Source: Bryobacterales bacterium F-183
Lineage (GTDB): Bacteria > Acidobacteriota > Terriglobia > Bryobacterales > Bryobacteraceae
Reading direction: 5' to 3'
Length of the DNA stretch: 64,000 nucleotides
Assembly (NCBI GenBank): GCA_016865505.2
Contig: AP025252.1
Location: forward strand, 3,596,001-3,660,000
Below, in pieces: positions 43,468 to 51,787 of the stretch (positions are counted from its first letter, which is position 1; each line of letters begins with the position of its first letter). The notes beneath the pieces are model-generated. The model searched no databases. It saw only the letters and a program-made list of their open reading frames with translations, and was not told where the DNA came from. Both the position numbers and the translations under genes were made by a program.

Positions 43468-44295
43468 TCAGGATTCCTGCTGCAGATTTACCGGTGGCAA
43501 CGGGAACCGTGGACGGTTGTTGAATATCTCATCAAAGACCTGCAACATTTCTGTGTGTAGGTGTCCGTTGTTGGCAAACAGTGTCGCACCACGGACGCTG
43601 AAGGGTTCGCCCTTCATGCCGCTGGTTTTGCCTCCAGCTTCGCGGACGAGCAGGGATCCGGCGGCCATGTCCCAAGGGTTGAGGCCGAATTCCCAAAAAC
43701 CGTCGAGGCGGCCGCAGGAGACGTACGCGAGGTCGATGGCGGCGGCTCCGGAGCGGCGTACGCCGTGGGAGAGCATCGCGAGTTGGTAGTAGAAGTGGAT
43801 GTTGATGTTCAGGTGCCGGCGGCGGCTGGGGAAGCCGGTGGACACGAGGCAATCTTCTACTCGCTTGACGGCGGAGACGTGGATACGGCGGTTGTTCAGG
43901 TACGCGCCGCCACCGAGTTCGGCGGCGAACATCTCGTTGCGGGTGGCATCGTAGACGACACCGGCGATCACCTCACCGGCCTTTTCAAGAGCTAGCGTGA
44001 CGTTGAAGACGGGGTAGCTGTGGGCGAAGTTGGTGGTGCCGTCGAGGGGGTCGACATACCAGCGGTATTCGGACTTGGCTTTTTCGGTGCCAAAGCCTTC
44101 TTCGGCTTCAATGCTGTGGGAGGGGAAGTGCGATGACAGCCGGTCGACGATCAACTGTTCCGAGGCTTTGTCGCATTCGGTGACGAGGTCGAAGTCGCCC
44201 TTGAGGGAGAAGCCGACGCGGCGTTCGAGGTACTGGAGGTGGAGCGCGCCGGCCTCGCGCGCAATTTCCATGGCCGTTTCAAGATAAGAAGCCAC
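43468..44295 (-). CDS. suhB: Inositol-monophosphatase family protein
   Basis: 275 residues. The metal-binding motifs EAEEGFG, DPLDGTTNFAH and the C-terminal WDMAAGSLLVREAGG are complete. Activity is probably on inositol-1-phosphate or related sugar phosphates; SuhB-type members also affect ribosomal RNA transcription, which cannot be judged here. It is 6 bp downstream of the Hfq-like gene, so both are likely in one transcript. Confidence 0.92.
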   Translation of the reverse strand: MASYLETAMEIAREAGALHLQYLERRVGFSLKGDFDLVTECDKASEQLIVDRLSSHFPSHSIEAEEGFGTEKAKSEYRWYVDPLDGTTNFAHSYPVFNVTLALEKAGEVIAGVVYDATRNEMFAAELGGGAYLNNRRIHVSAVKRVEDCLVSTGFPSRRRHLNINIHFYYQLAMLSHGVRRSGAAAIDLAYVSCGRLDGFWEFGLNPWDMAAGSLLVREAGGKTSGMKGEPFSVRGATLFANNGHLHTEMLQVFDEIFNNRPRFPLPPVNLQQES

Positions 44296-44301
44296 GCGGG
44301 G

Positions 44302-44529
44302 TTATTCTTCTTCTTCCCACAGATACTTGATGTCGTGTTTGTAGAGGAACAGGTTGGGTTCGCCTTCGCGAGTGAGGCGAATCAGGTTCTGGTCGTAGAA
44401 CTCGATGATGCCCGTTACTTCGCTGTCGCCATCCAGGCGGATTCGCACGCGCGCCCGACGGTCGGTGAGGCCGCGCAGATACTTGACCTCTTCAAAGGTT
44501 TGTTCCGGCGCTTTGGTCTTGGCTGTCAT
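44302..44529 (-). CDS. Divergent Hfq/LSm-like small protein
   Basis: 75 residues. The middle forms an Sm1-like segment (ARVRIRLDGDSEVTGIIEFYDQNLIRLT) and a Sm2-like strand ending LFLYKHDIKYL; the YKH at 63-65 is the hallmark Hfq Sm2 tripeptide. The first helix (EEVKYLRGLTDRR) also fits. The protein lacks the usual long C-terminal tail and has an acidic end WEEEE. An RNA-binding hexamer is the likely form, though the sequence is far from E. coli Hfq. It sits between VWFA and IMPase genes. Confidence 0.7.
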   Translation of the reverse strand: MTAKTKAPEQTFEEVKYLRGLTDRRARVRIRLDGDSEVTGIIEFYDQNLIRLTREGEPNLFLYKHDIKYLWEEEE

Positions 44530-44550
44530 GGCGAATCGGTCGGGCCTTTC

Positions 44551-45510
44551 CTACTGAGAAGCGTCCCCATAATAACCGCTGCGTGTTGAGATCCGCAAAC
44601 CGGTGCGATTAGGGAGTTCCACTTTGACGCGGTGGAACTTGTCTTTACTGTACGGGATGTTTTTGGGGTAGTAGCCGATCAGGTACTGCGAGCGAAGGTC
44701 GCGCAGGATGTCGTCAAAGGCGCGGTCGAGTTGTGGTCCTACGGCGGCGGAGAAGACCTTGCCTCCGGTCTCGGAAGCGAAGGTTTGGAGGGCGTGTTCG
44801 CCTCCGGTGTTGCGTCCGGCGCCGTTGGTGATGGGCACGATGACGATGGGGTATATGACGGCGTTGGCGCGCTGGGCGGCTTCGAGCGCGTCCTGGAATT
44901 TGACGGAACTTACGGTGTCGCCGCCGTCGGTGACGACGACCATGACATGGCGGCCATCGCGATCTTCGAGGTTGTGGGCGGCGAGTTGTAGGGCGTCGTA
45001 GAGCGAGGTTCCGCCGTGCGAGGTGAGCTTGCGGAGCGCGGATTCGAGCCGGGCCAGATTGCGGGTGAAGCCCATCTCGAGTACGACCTGCCAGTTGAAG
45101 CTGTAGAGCGCGGCGCGGTCGGCGGGGTTGCCGCCCTGGAAGAGGGCACGGAGGAAACGGTCTACGGAGTCCATCTCGTTCTTGAGATGGGTGGCGGTCG
45201 AGGCTGAGGTGTCGACGAGGACGGACACGGAGAGAGGCTGCGCCGTGGTGCGCTCAAAGACGGCAACATCCTGCGGGACGCCGTTGTCGGTGAGTTTGAA
45301 GTCTTCTTTTGAGAGGTCGCCGACGAGGTTGCCGGAGGGGTCCTTGACGGTGGCGAGGAGACGGACCAGGCGTACGTCGGAGCGAATGACGTAGTCGGGT
45401 TGTTGCTGTTGTTGTTGCTGCTTTTCTGGCGCGGCCTTATCCGCTCTTTTGAACTGCGCGTTGGCGAGTAGAGCGGCGAGCGTTAGCCACGCGGCAAGGA
45501 TTCGTCCCAT
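44551..45510 (-). CDS. Secreted acidobacterial VWFA-domain protein (TIGR03436 type)
   Basis: 319 residues with a signal peptide (about 1-18) and a run of seven Gln. A short N-terminal part (RLVRLLATVKDPSGNLVGDLSKEDFKLTDNG) precedes a VWA domain with a MIDAS DTSAS and a C-terminal LRSQYLIGYYP, typical of the acidobacterial VWFA family, which I know as secreted proteins of unknown ligand. The start at 45510 overlaps the MoaD-MoaE gene by 28 bp; a longer frame is rejected as its shadow. Confidence 0.88.
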   Translation of the reverse strand: MGRILAAWLTLAALLANAQFKRADKAAPEKQQQQQQQPDYVIRSDVRLVRLLATVKDPSGNLVGDLSKEDFKLTDNGVPQDVAVFERTTAQPLSVSVLVDTSASTATHLKNEMDSVDRFLRALFQGGNPADRAALYSFNWQVVLEMGFTRNLARLESALRKLTSHGGTSLYDALQLAAHNLEDRDGRHVMVVVTDGGDTVSSVKFQDALEAAQRANAVIYPIVIVPITNGAGRNTGGEHALQTFASETGGKVFSAAVGPQLDRAFDDILRDLRSQYLIGYYPKNIPYSKDKFHRVKVELPNRTGLRISTRSGYYGDASQ

Positions 45511-46226
45511 TCGCCCTCCACCCAGACTTCGCCGTCGACAAAGTACTCTTTTTTCCAGATCGGCACCGTTTTCTTGAGACGGTTGATGCCCTCGAGAGCG
45601 GCATCGAAGGCGGCGCGCCGGTGCGGGGACGCGACGATGACGGCTACGCTGGCCTCGCCGATTTCCATGCGCCCGAGACGGTGGACGAGGGCGACGCGGC
45701 CGACTTCGTACTTGGAGGCGATGTCGCGGCCGATTTCGGCAAGAACCTTCAGGGCCAGGGGCTGGTAGCACTCATAGTCGAGGTAGCGGGTGGCGCGGCC
45801 TTTGGAATTGTTGCGAACGACGCCCTGGAACTCGACGTAGGCGCCGTCTTCGCCGCGCACGAGGCGCTGGACGATGGGCTTAGAGTCGATGGGGTGTTCG
45901 GTGAGGGCGAAAAAATGTCCCTCGGGGTCCTCAATTGACGCCAGATAGGGTGAGCCTTGGGTTGTGCCGGTGCCGCCGCTGACGGGAGGAAGGAAAGCGA
46001 TTTCGTCACCGTCGGCGATTGGGGTGTCGCGCGGGGCGAAGGATTGGTTGTGTGCGAACACGAGACTTTTTTCGAGGTCTTTCAATTTCGGGAACTCCGC
46101 GGCATACTGCGCGAAGACGGACGCGAGGGTAGCGGATGGCGGGAGGTCGTCACGCGTATCTTCGGACTTTCCAACAACATCGCGCAGCAAACCAAAGAAG
46201 AGAACTCGGACGCGCACGCCTGTCAT
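45483..46226 (-). CDS. MoaD-MoaE fusion, molybdopterin synthase (MoaX-like)
   Basis: 247 residues. MoaD (about 1-85) ends FLPPVSGG and is joined directly to a MoaE (about 92-247: EFQGVVRNNSKGRATRYLDYECY, VHRLGRMEIGEASVAV, SPHRRAAFDA, PIWKKEYFVDGEVWVEGE with the MoaE catalytic lysines). MoaD must be thiocarboxylated at a free C-terminal Gly-Gly, here at residues 84-85 inside the chain, so the protein must be cleaved, as known for mycobacterial MoaX. Start 46226 follows the MoaD domain boundary. Other moa genes are not in the window. Confidence 0.88.
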   Translation of the reverse strand: MTGVRVRVLFFGLLRDVVGKSEDTRDDLPPSATLASVFAQYAAEFPKLKDLEKSLVFAHNQSFAPRDTPIADGDEIAFLPPVSGGTGTTQGSPYLASIEDPEGHFFALTEHPIDSKPIVQRLVRGEDGAYVEFQGVVRNNSKGRATRYLDYECYQPLALKVLAEIGRDIASKYEVGRVALVHRLGRMEIGEASVAVIVASPHRRAAFDAALEGINRLKKTVPIWKKEYFVDGEVWVEGEWDESLPRG

Positions 46227-46346
46227 CTTAGCGCAGTTGTACGAGGGACGGCTGCTGTTTACCACGGTTTCATCGTTGTAGCGAAATTCTACACTTCACG
46301 GAAAATTTGGATACAAAAAACGGAAGGACACGAGACCCGTTTTGGT

Positions 46347-46375
46347 TTGTAAGTAGATGAAATTTCGTGTATTCT
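46347..46375 (+). promoter_or_regulatory. Promoter of the histidine kinase operon
   Basis: TTGTAA (46347-46352), a 17-bp spacer and TATTCT (46370-46375). The 5' UTR would be about 80 nt and contain a GCGGGC/GCCCGC hairpin. The same -10 hexamer and spacing precede the small RNA at 50810-50838. Confidence 0.5.
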
Positions 46376-46460
46376 CGATGTAATGATGTCGCGGGCATGG
46401 ATGGCCCGCCGATTGCTTCGTAGTTGCCCGGTGTAGTGTTTCCGGTTAGGGGTCGGTTGG

Positions 46461-49385
46461 GTGAGTGACCTAAAACGACAGTTCGTTTCGGCGCTGTTCG
46501 CCATCCTCACGTTGGCGGCGGTGATCGTTGCCGGAATCAACCTGCAACAACAGTGGCTGTATCATCTGCCTGACGACGGCGTCACCTGGATCGAAACCTC
46601 CGACGGCGTCATAGCCTCCCACATCGTTTCTGGAAGTCCTGCCGAGAATGCCGGCATCCGCAAGGGCGACCGTCTCACCGGTATTGAAACCCTGACTGTC
46701 CAGCGCGCCATTGACGTTCCACAGATTTTGATGCGGATCGGGTCGTGGAAGGCTGCGAAATATCACTTTGAACGTGGCGGACGTCCTGCCGATGCGCAGT
46801 TGATTGTCGGCGAGCGGCATAGCGGCCGGGCGGTTTACTACCAATACCTGATTGGCGTGTTGTATCTGGCCATCGGGTTGTTTGTGTACCTGCGCCGGGC
46901 AAACGCTCCGAAGTCCGCGCACTTTTATGGTTTGTGTCTGACGGCGTTCGGGCTGTTTTGCCTGCATTACACGGGCAAGCTGAATGCGTTTGACAAGGTC
47001 GTGTACTGGGGCAACGTCCTGTCGGGGATTTTGACGCCGGCGATCTTTTTGCACTTTGCCCTGTCCTTTGCGCCGGATTTTCCGCCCGTCGGTTGGCGCC
47101 ACCGGTTGCGCCTTTGGGCGATCTATCTGCCACCGCTTGCGCTCTTGGCTGCGTACGCCGGTTTTGCCTTGGGCTGGCTGCGCGTGGCGAATCCGTTGCT
47201 GGAGATGCTGTGGGCGCTCGACCGTATGTGGCTGGGCGTGATGTGCGTCTATGGGTTGATTGGCGCGGTGATCCTGTGGCGCCTGGAGCGGACCTCGCAC
47301 GAGCCGATCGTCCGAGCGCAGATGACCTGGTTGCGGCGCGGCGTGGTGTACGGCATGGCGCCGTTTGCGATTCTGTATGCGATTCCGTATATCAGCGGGT
47401 TTATACCGTCGAATTGGATGCAGATGTCGCTGTTCTTTCTGCCTCTGGTGCCGCTGTGCTGGGCCTACGCGATTCTGCGTTACCGCCTGATGGATGCGGA
47501 GATCATCTTCCAGCAAGGGTACATTTACACGCTCGCGACCCTGGCAGTGCTGGGCTGCATGTACGGCGTGGTGTACTCGGTGACGTCCCCCAAGGATCTG
47601 ACGGCGACCGCGGTGGTGGCGCTGGTGCTGATTGCGACCTTTGTGTTCCAGCCGATTCGCAATTGGCTGGAAGAGCAGTTGAATCGCTATGTCTTTTACA
47701 AAGACAGCTACGATTACCGGCGTACGCTGGTGGAGTTCGGGCGTGAGCTGAGCGCGCAAACAGATTTGGACGTGATGCTGCAGTCTGTCGCGGATCGCTT
47801 GCAGGCGACGTTGCTCATCGAGAACGTGGCGTTCTTCCTGGCGGATGAAGAGGGCGAGTTCCATCTGAAGACGGCAACGGATCGCGGCGGGCGGCCTTGG
47901 GGCATGCTGCCGTACGATCTGAGCTTTTTGGATGCGCAGCCTTCAAAGCCTTACCTGTTCTTTGAGCAGACCAAGTTTGCCATCGACGTACAGACCGATG
48001 AAATGCCGCAGTCTGTGCGCGCGACGATCGCGGACCTGGATCTGACTTACTACATGCCCTGTTCGGTGCGCGGCAAGACCATTGCGTACCTGGGGGTGAG
48101 CCGTACTCGTGAAGGTACGTTCCTGTCGAGCGATGACGTAGAACTGGTGCTGACCTTGTCGGGCTATGTCGGGATTGCGATCGACAACGCGCTGCTCTAC
48201 CGGTCGCTGGCGCGGAAGGTGGAAGAGTACGAGCGGTTGAAGGAGTTTTCGGAAAACATCGTCGAATCCATCAACGTGGGTATTCTGGCCGCCGATTTGG
48301 ATGATCGCGTGGAGAGCTGGAATACGCAGATCGAGCGGTTGACGGGCATCCCGCGTCGCAAGGCTGTGGGCCAGAGGCTGCAGGATCTGTTCCCGCGCGA
48401 CCTGGTGTTCCGATTGGGCGAGTTGCGGTCCGAAAGTGGCATCCACAATATCTACAAGTTCACGCTTCGTCAGAATCAGCGTGAAGCGATTCTGAATCTG
48501 GCTGTTGCGCCGCTGGTGTCTAAAGATGGGAAGCAGATTGGCCGCCTGATCATCTTTGACGACGTTACGGATCGCGCGACGCTGGAGCAGCGCCTGATGC
48601 AGGCCGATAAGCTGTCGTCGATCGGGTTGCTGGCGGCCGGTGTCGCACATGAAGTGAATACGCCGCTGGCGGTGATTTCGACCTACGCGCAGATGCTGGC
48701 CAAGCAGATTTCGGGCGAGGATCCGAAGTCGAAGCTGCTGGACAAGATCGCCAAGCAGACGTTCCGGGCGAGCGAGATCGTGAATTCGCTGTTGAGCTTT
48801 TCCCGCACATCCGGCACGGACTTTGTGCAGGTGGACATCAACAAACTGGTGCGCGAGACGTTCTCACTGGTTGAACATCAGCTGCAGAAGTCCCAGGTGA
48901 AGGTCGCGTTTGAGGTGGACAGCGGACTCGGTCTGGTGAAGGGAAATACGGGCAAGCTGCAACAGGTGTTTTTGAACCTGTTCTTGAATGCACGCGATGC
49001 CATGCCCAACGGCGGCAATCTGACGATTCGCACGTGGACGGAAGACGAACACGCGCGGGTGGAAGTGGCGGATACGGGCGATGGGATTCCGGCCGAGTAT
49101 CTGGCGCGGATTTACGATCCGTTCTTTACGACCAAGGGTCCAAAGAAGGGTACCGGGTTGGGCTTGTCGGTGACGTACGGCATTGTGCGCGAGCACGGCG
49201 GCAATATCGAAGTAAATAGCAAGCTGGGCGAGGGTACGACGTTTCTGATCACGTTCCCGCTGGCCGGGCGTAAGCCTGCGCCTGCACCTGTTTTGGATGC
49301 TATTGTGCAAAAAGGCGAGATTTCCGGCGAGCATCAGGCAGTTGGCGCGGGTGCCGGGAACGCCGCTACTTCTAACGTCCTGTGA
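46461..49385 (+). CDS. Membrane sensor histidine kinase with PDZ, GAF and PAS domains
   Basis: 974 residues, GTG start. Order: TM helix (about 10-28), a periplasmic PDZ domain (about 35-105: GVIASHIVSGSPAENAGIRKGDRL), seven to eight TM helices (about 125-395), GAF (about 420-580), PAS (about 600-705: NIVESINVGILAADLDDRVESW), HisKA with phospho-acceptor in AAGVAHEVNTPLAVIS, and HATPase_c with N, G1 and G2 boxes. The PDZ-7TM front could sense misfolded envelope peptides, which I infer. It overlaps its NtrC-type partner by 4 bp. Confidence 0.92.
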   Translation: MSDLKRQFVSALFAILTLAAVIVAGINLQQQWLYHLPDDGVTWIETSDGVIASHIVSGSPAENAGIRKGDRLTGIETLTVQRAIDVPQILMRIGSWKAAKYHFERGGRPADAQLIVGERHSGRAVYYQYLIGVLYLAIGLFVYLRRANAPKSAHFYGLCLTAFGLFCLHYTGKLNAFDKVVYWGNVLSGILTPAIFLHFALSFAPDFPPVGWRHRLRLWAIYLPPLALLAAYAGFALGWLRVANPLLEMLWALDRMWLGVMCVYGLIGAVILWRLERTSHEPIVRAQMTWLRRGVVYGMAPFAILYAIPYISGFIPSNWMQMSLFFLPLVPLCWAYAILRYRLMDAEIIFQQGYIYTLATLAVLGCMYGVVYSVTSPKDLTATAVVALVLIATFVFQPIRNWLEEQLNRYVFYKDSYDYRRTLVEFGRELSAQTDLDVMLQSVADRLQATLLIENVAFFLADEEGEFHLKTATDRGGRPWGMLPYDLSFLDAQPSKPYLFFEQTKFAIDVQTDEMPQSVRATIADLDLTYYMPCSVRGKTIAYLGVSRTREGTFLSSDDVELVLTLSGYVGIAIDNALLYRSLARKVEEYERLKEFSENIVESINVGILAADLDDRVESWNTQIERLTGIPRRKAVGQRLQDLFPRDLVFRLGELRSESGIHNIYKFTLRQNQREAILNLAVAPLVSKDGKQIGRLIIFDDVTDRATLEQRLMQADKLSSIGLLAAGVAHEVNTPLAVISTYAQMLAKQISGEDPKSKLLDKIAKQTFRASEIVNSLLSFSRTSGTDFVQVDINKLVRETFSLVEHQLQKSQVKVAFEVDSGLGLVKGNTGKLQQVFLNLFLNARDAMPNGGNLTIRTWTEDEHARVEVADTGDGIPAEYLARIYDPFFTTKGPKKGTGLGLSVTYGIVREHGGNIEVNSKLGEGTTFLITFPLAGRKPAPAPVLDAIVQKGEISGEHQAVGAGAGNAATSNVL

Positions 49386-50797
49386 GTAACAACAACGCAA
49401 AAGGGCACATCCTCGTCATCGACGATGAGGCGGACATCCGCGAGAGTCTGTTTGACCTGCTGTCTTTGTACGACTATCAGGTGACGATGGCCACGACGGC
49501 GGCCGAAGGCATCGAGAAGGCGTCGGAAACGGGTCCTTATGATCTGATCCTGCTGGACCTGTCGCTGCCGGATGGCACGGGCATGGATGTACTGGGTGTC
49601 CTGCAGCAGCGCGGGGTTGAGACGCCGGTGTTTTTGATCACGGCGTACGGTTCGATTGAGATTGCTGTTGAGGCGCTGAAGCGCGGCGCGGCGGATTATT
49701 TTTCGAAGCCTTGGGATAACGAGAAGCTGCTGATCGAAATCGAGCGGATGATTTCGAAGCGGCGCCTGGAGTCTGAGAATCAGGCGTTGAAGCGGGCGCT
49801 GAAGCAGCGGTACAGCTTTCCGAACATTGTCGGCAAGAGCGATTCGATGCTGCGCGTGCTGGACCTGGTGACGCAGGTGGCATCGAGCCGGGCGACGATT
49901 CTGGTGACGGGCGAGACGGGTACGGGCAAGGAACTGATCGCGAAGGCGATTCACGCGAACTCGCCGAGAGCAGATGAGCCGTTTATTGCGGTGAACAGCG
50001 GGTCGGTGCCGCCGGAGTTGCTGGAGTCGTCCTTGTTCGGGCACATGAAGGGCAGCTTTACGGGGGCTGTCGCGTCCAAGAAGGGGTTCTTTGAGGCCGC
50101 GAGCAAGGGCACGATCTTTTTTGACGAGATCGGCACGATCAGCCTGGAAACGCAGGCCAAGCTGTTGCGCGTGATGCAGGAACGGGAGTTTCTGCCGATG
50201 GGGTCGAGCGAGATGGTGCGCGTGGATGTACGCGTTCTGGCGGCGACCAATGCGGATCTGCGGAGGCTTGTCGAAGAAGGGAAGTTCCGCGAGGATCTGT
50301 ACTACCGGCTGAATGTGATCAACATCGTGCTGCCGCCGCTGCGGGATCGCAAGGCCGATATCCCGCTGCTGGTGTCGCACTTCTTTGCGAAGTACTGCAA
50401 GGAGAATGAAAAGGCGTACCAGGTACAGTTTGATGCCGAAGCGATGCAGTTGCTGATGGAGTACAACTGGCCGGGCAATGTACGCGAGTTGGAGAATGTG
50501 GTCGAGCGCGCGGTGGTGCTGGCGGCTGGACCTACGGTGTCGGCCGAAGTCTTTCCCGAGCAGTTGCTGCATGCGGGCGGGATGCGGATCCGGCGCGATG
50601 AGACGGGGCATCTGCCGGCCGATGCGTCGCTGTTTGAAATCGTGGCGGATTTTGAGCGCCGCAAAATCGTTGAGGCTTTGGAGAAGTGCAACTATAGCCA
50701 GACCGAGGCGGCGGAGTTGCTGCGGATCCCGCTGTCGACGGTGAATCAGAAGATCAAGCGGCTGAGTATTGAGATCAAAAAAGGCGGTAGAGGGTAA
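49382..50797 (+). CDS. NtrC-type sigma54-dependent response regulator with GSFTGA loop
   Basis: 471 residues. Receiver domain with phospho-acceptor Asp59 and conserved Lys in YFSKPWD, an AAA+ domain with Walker A GETGTGKE, Walker B IFFDEIGTI and a sigma54-contact loop reading GSFTGA rather than GAFTGA, and a Fis-type HTH (SQTEAAELLRIPLSTVNQKIKRL). It activates sigma54 promoters when phosphorylated by the kinase gene just upstream, with which it forms an operon. Targets are unknown. Confidence 0.95.
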   Translation: MSNNNAKGHILVIDDEADIRESLFDLLSLYDYQVTMATTAAEGIEKASETGPYDLILLDLSLPDGTGMDVLGVLQQRGVETPVFLITAYGSIEIAVEALKRGAADYFSKPWDNEKLLIEIERMISKRRLESENQALKRALKQRYSFPNIVGKSDSMLRVLDLVTQVASSRATILVTGETGTGKELIAKAIHANSPRADEPFIAVNSGSVPPELLESSLFGHMKGSFTGAVASKKGFFEAASKGTIFFDEIGTISLETQAKLLRVMQEREFLPMGSSEMVRVDVRVLAATNADLRRLVEEGKFREDLYYRLNVINIVLPPLRDRKADIPLLVSHFFAKYCKENEKAYQVQFDAEAMQLLMEYNWPGNVRELENVVERAVVLAAGPTVSAEVFPEQLLHAGGMRIRRDETGHLPADASLFEIVADFERRKIVEALEKCNYSQTEAAELLRIPLSTVNQKIKRLSIEIKKGGRG

Positions 50798-50809
50798 GGC
50801 AGAAATCCA

Positions 50810-50838
50810 TTGCATCGCGCAAAAACGCGTGATATTCT
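50810..50838 (+). promoter_or_regulatory. Promoter of the small RNA
   Basis: TTGCAT (50810-50815), a 17-bp spacer and TATTCT (50833-50838). Transcription would begin near 50845, at the base of the closing helix of the RNA. A CGCG/CGCG inverted repeat lies in the spacer. Confidence 0.5.
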
Positions 50839-50842
50839 GCGA

Positions 50843-50986
50843 TTGAAACGTGGAGTGATTTAGGGTGGTGGCCGTGATGCGGCACCAAACCCGAGCTACT
50901 TGCAACCACGTAAAAAAGTGCTAAAGGCGGACGGTCCACACAAGTTTCAAACCCTTGTGGCCTTGCGCCAACAAGGGTTTTTCCTT
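50843..50986 (+). ncRNA. Probable structured small RNA of unknown class
   Basis: No reading frame fits this 248-bp gap, but its folding is convincing. TTGAAAC plus GTGGA (50843-50854) pair perfectly with TCCAC and GTTTCAA (50935-50950), with a 4-nt bulge, to close the molecule. Inside is a long hairpin at 50863-50892 (GGGT, GGT, GCCG paired to CGGC, ACC, ACCC). A strong terminator follows. The gene has its own promoter. It is not tRNA, tmRNA, SRP RNA or RNase P; the known acidobacterial acido-1 motif is a candidate I cannot verify. A cis-acting attenuator for the gene at 51046 is the alternative. Confidence 0.55.
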
Positions 50987-50990
50987 TTTT
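50949..50990 (+). terminator. Rho-independent terminator of the small RNA
   Basis: Perfect 10-bp stem AAACCCTTGT/ACAAGGGTTT with a 12-nt loop, followed by TTTTTCCTTTTTT. Its left arm shares two bases (50949-50950) with the closing helix of the RNA, so the two cannot both be fully formed at those positions. Confidence 0.85.
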
Positions 50991-51045
50991 GGGAATGCTC
51001 TGTGGTTGGTCCCCTCCGCTTCTGATGCAGAAGGACATGAAGGGT

Positions 51046-51333
51046 ATGACCATTCTCGAAAGTAAGCCGATTTCTGAAGCGCCGCTGCTGCAGGGGGCCG
51101 AGGGCGAACTCGTGCTGTTGCGGATTACTGCCGGTGCGCGGCAACTCGAAGAAGTGCTGGAGACGATTGCGGCTCTGCCGTTTCCGATCAATCCGGAAAT
51201 CGTGCACGGCGATGCGGGTACGAGTTTTGTGGAGTTTCCGGCGTACTCGTCGCGCGTGGCCGAGGTACGGAATGCGCTTACGGGTCGCGGGTTTCCAGCA
51301 TCGATGCTTCGCGTGGTGGCAGACCGGTTTTAA
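51046..51333 (+). CDS. Small hypothetical protein
   Basis: 95 residues from the ATG at 51046, which has an AGAAGGA Shine-Dalgarno about 10 nt upstream; starts at 51025 and 51040 are possible too. The alternation of strands and helices (GELVLLRITAGARQLEEVLETIAALPFPINPEIVHGDAGTSFVEFPAYSSRVAEVRNAL) suggests a ferredoxin-like fold, but I know no family. It follows the small RNA terminator by 56 bp and overlaps the convergent DCC gene's stop. Confidence 0.65.
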   Translation: MTILESKPISEAPLLQGAEGELVLLRITAGARQLEEVLETIAALPFPINPEIVHGDAGTSFVEFPAYSSRVAEVRNALTGRGFPASMLRVVADRF

Positions 51334-51749
51334 AGCTCGAAACGGTCGCGCAGGTTCCTGGGCATCAGCGGGCAGGCGGCTTCCGGCTTGGCGAACAGGC
51401 GATGCCGGATGGCTGCGATACGGGCGTACATCCAGTTACGTAGCGGCCTGGGGATGAGACGGCCGAGGGCCGCGAAGATCGCCCAGATACCGCCTAAGCG
51501 GCGGAGCATGTGGAGGACGGCATCCGACTGCGTGAGAGCGCGACGGTCCGGGGTCCAGATGACGACGCTGTCGGGGAGTTGGGCGCGGGTCGCGGCGGGG
51601 ATGTTACGGGTGAACGATTCCGATTGCAGGGGTGCGAAACGGAAGCGGGAACCGTCGGGGTCGTGCTTGAGAACGAACTGTACGGAGCGATGGCAGAGGC
51701 CGCAATGCCCGTCGTAGTACAGGATGTCGCGAGTGCCGTTTTCCATCAC
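51330..51749 (-). CDS. DCC-family thiol-disulfide oxidoreductase
   Basis: 139 residues. The signature YYDGHCGLCHRSVQFV at the N-terminus, a PLQSE segment and a C-terminal hydrophobic helix region with YARIAAIRHRLF are diagnostic of DCC (DUF393) proteins, thioredoxin-fold enzymes with a CxxC centre. Cellular role is unproven. Convergent with the preceding gene, with a 4-bp overlap. Confidence 0.92.
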   Translation of the reverse strand: MMENGTRDILYYDGHCGLCHRSVQFVLKHDPDGSRFRFAPLQSESFTRNIPAATRAQLPDSVVIWTPDRRALTQSDAVLHMLRRLGGIWAIFAALGRLIPRPLRNWMYARIAAIRHRLFAKPEAACPLMPRNLRDRFEL

Positions 51750-51787
51750 ATTTCAGTATGGATCGGTTATACTTGAGACTGAAGCGG

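Noticed and set aside
46470-47864. A 464-codon frame antisense to the histidine kinase
   Set aside because: Shadow of a well-supported kinase; composition is dominated by Arg, Gln and His, as expected from the reverse of a high-GC gene.
49334-50905. A 523-codon minus-strand frame over the NtrC-type regulator
   Set aside because: The plus-strand protein is complete with all domains; the antisense product has no recognisable family.
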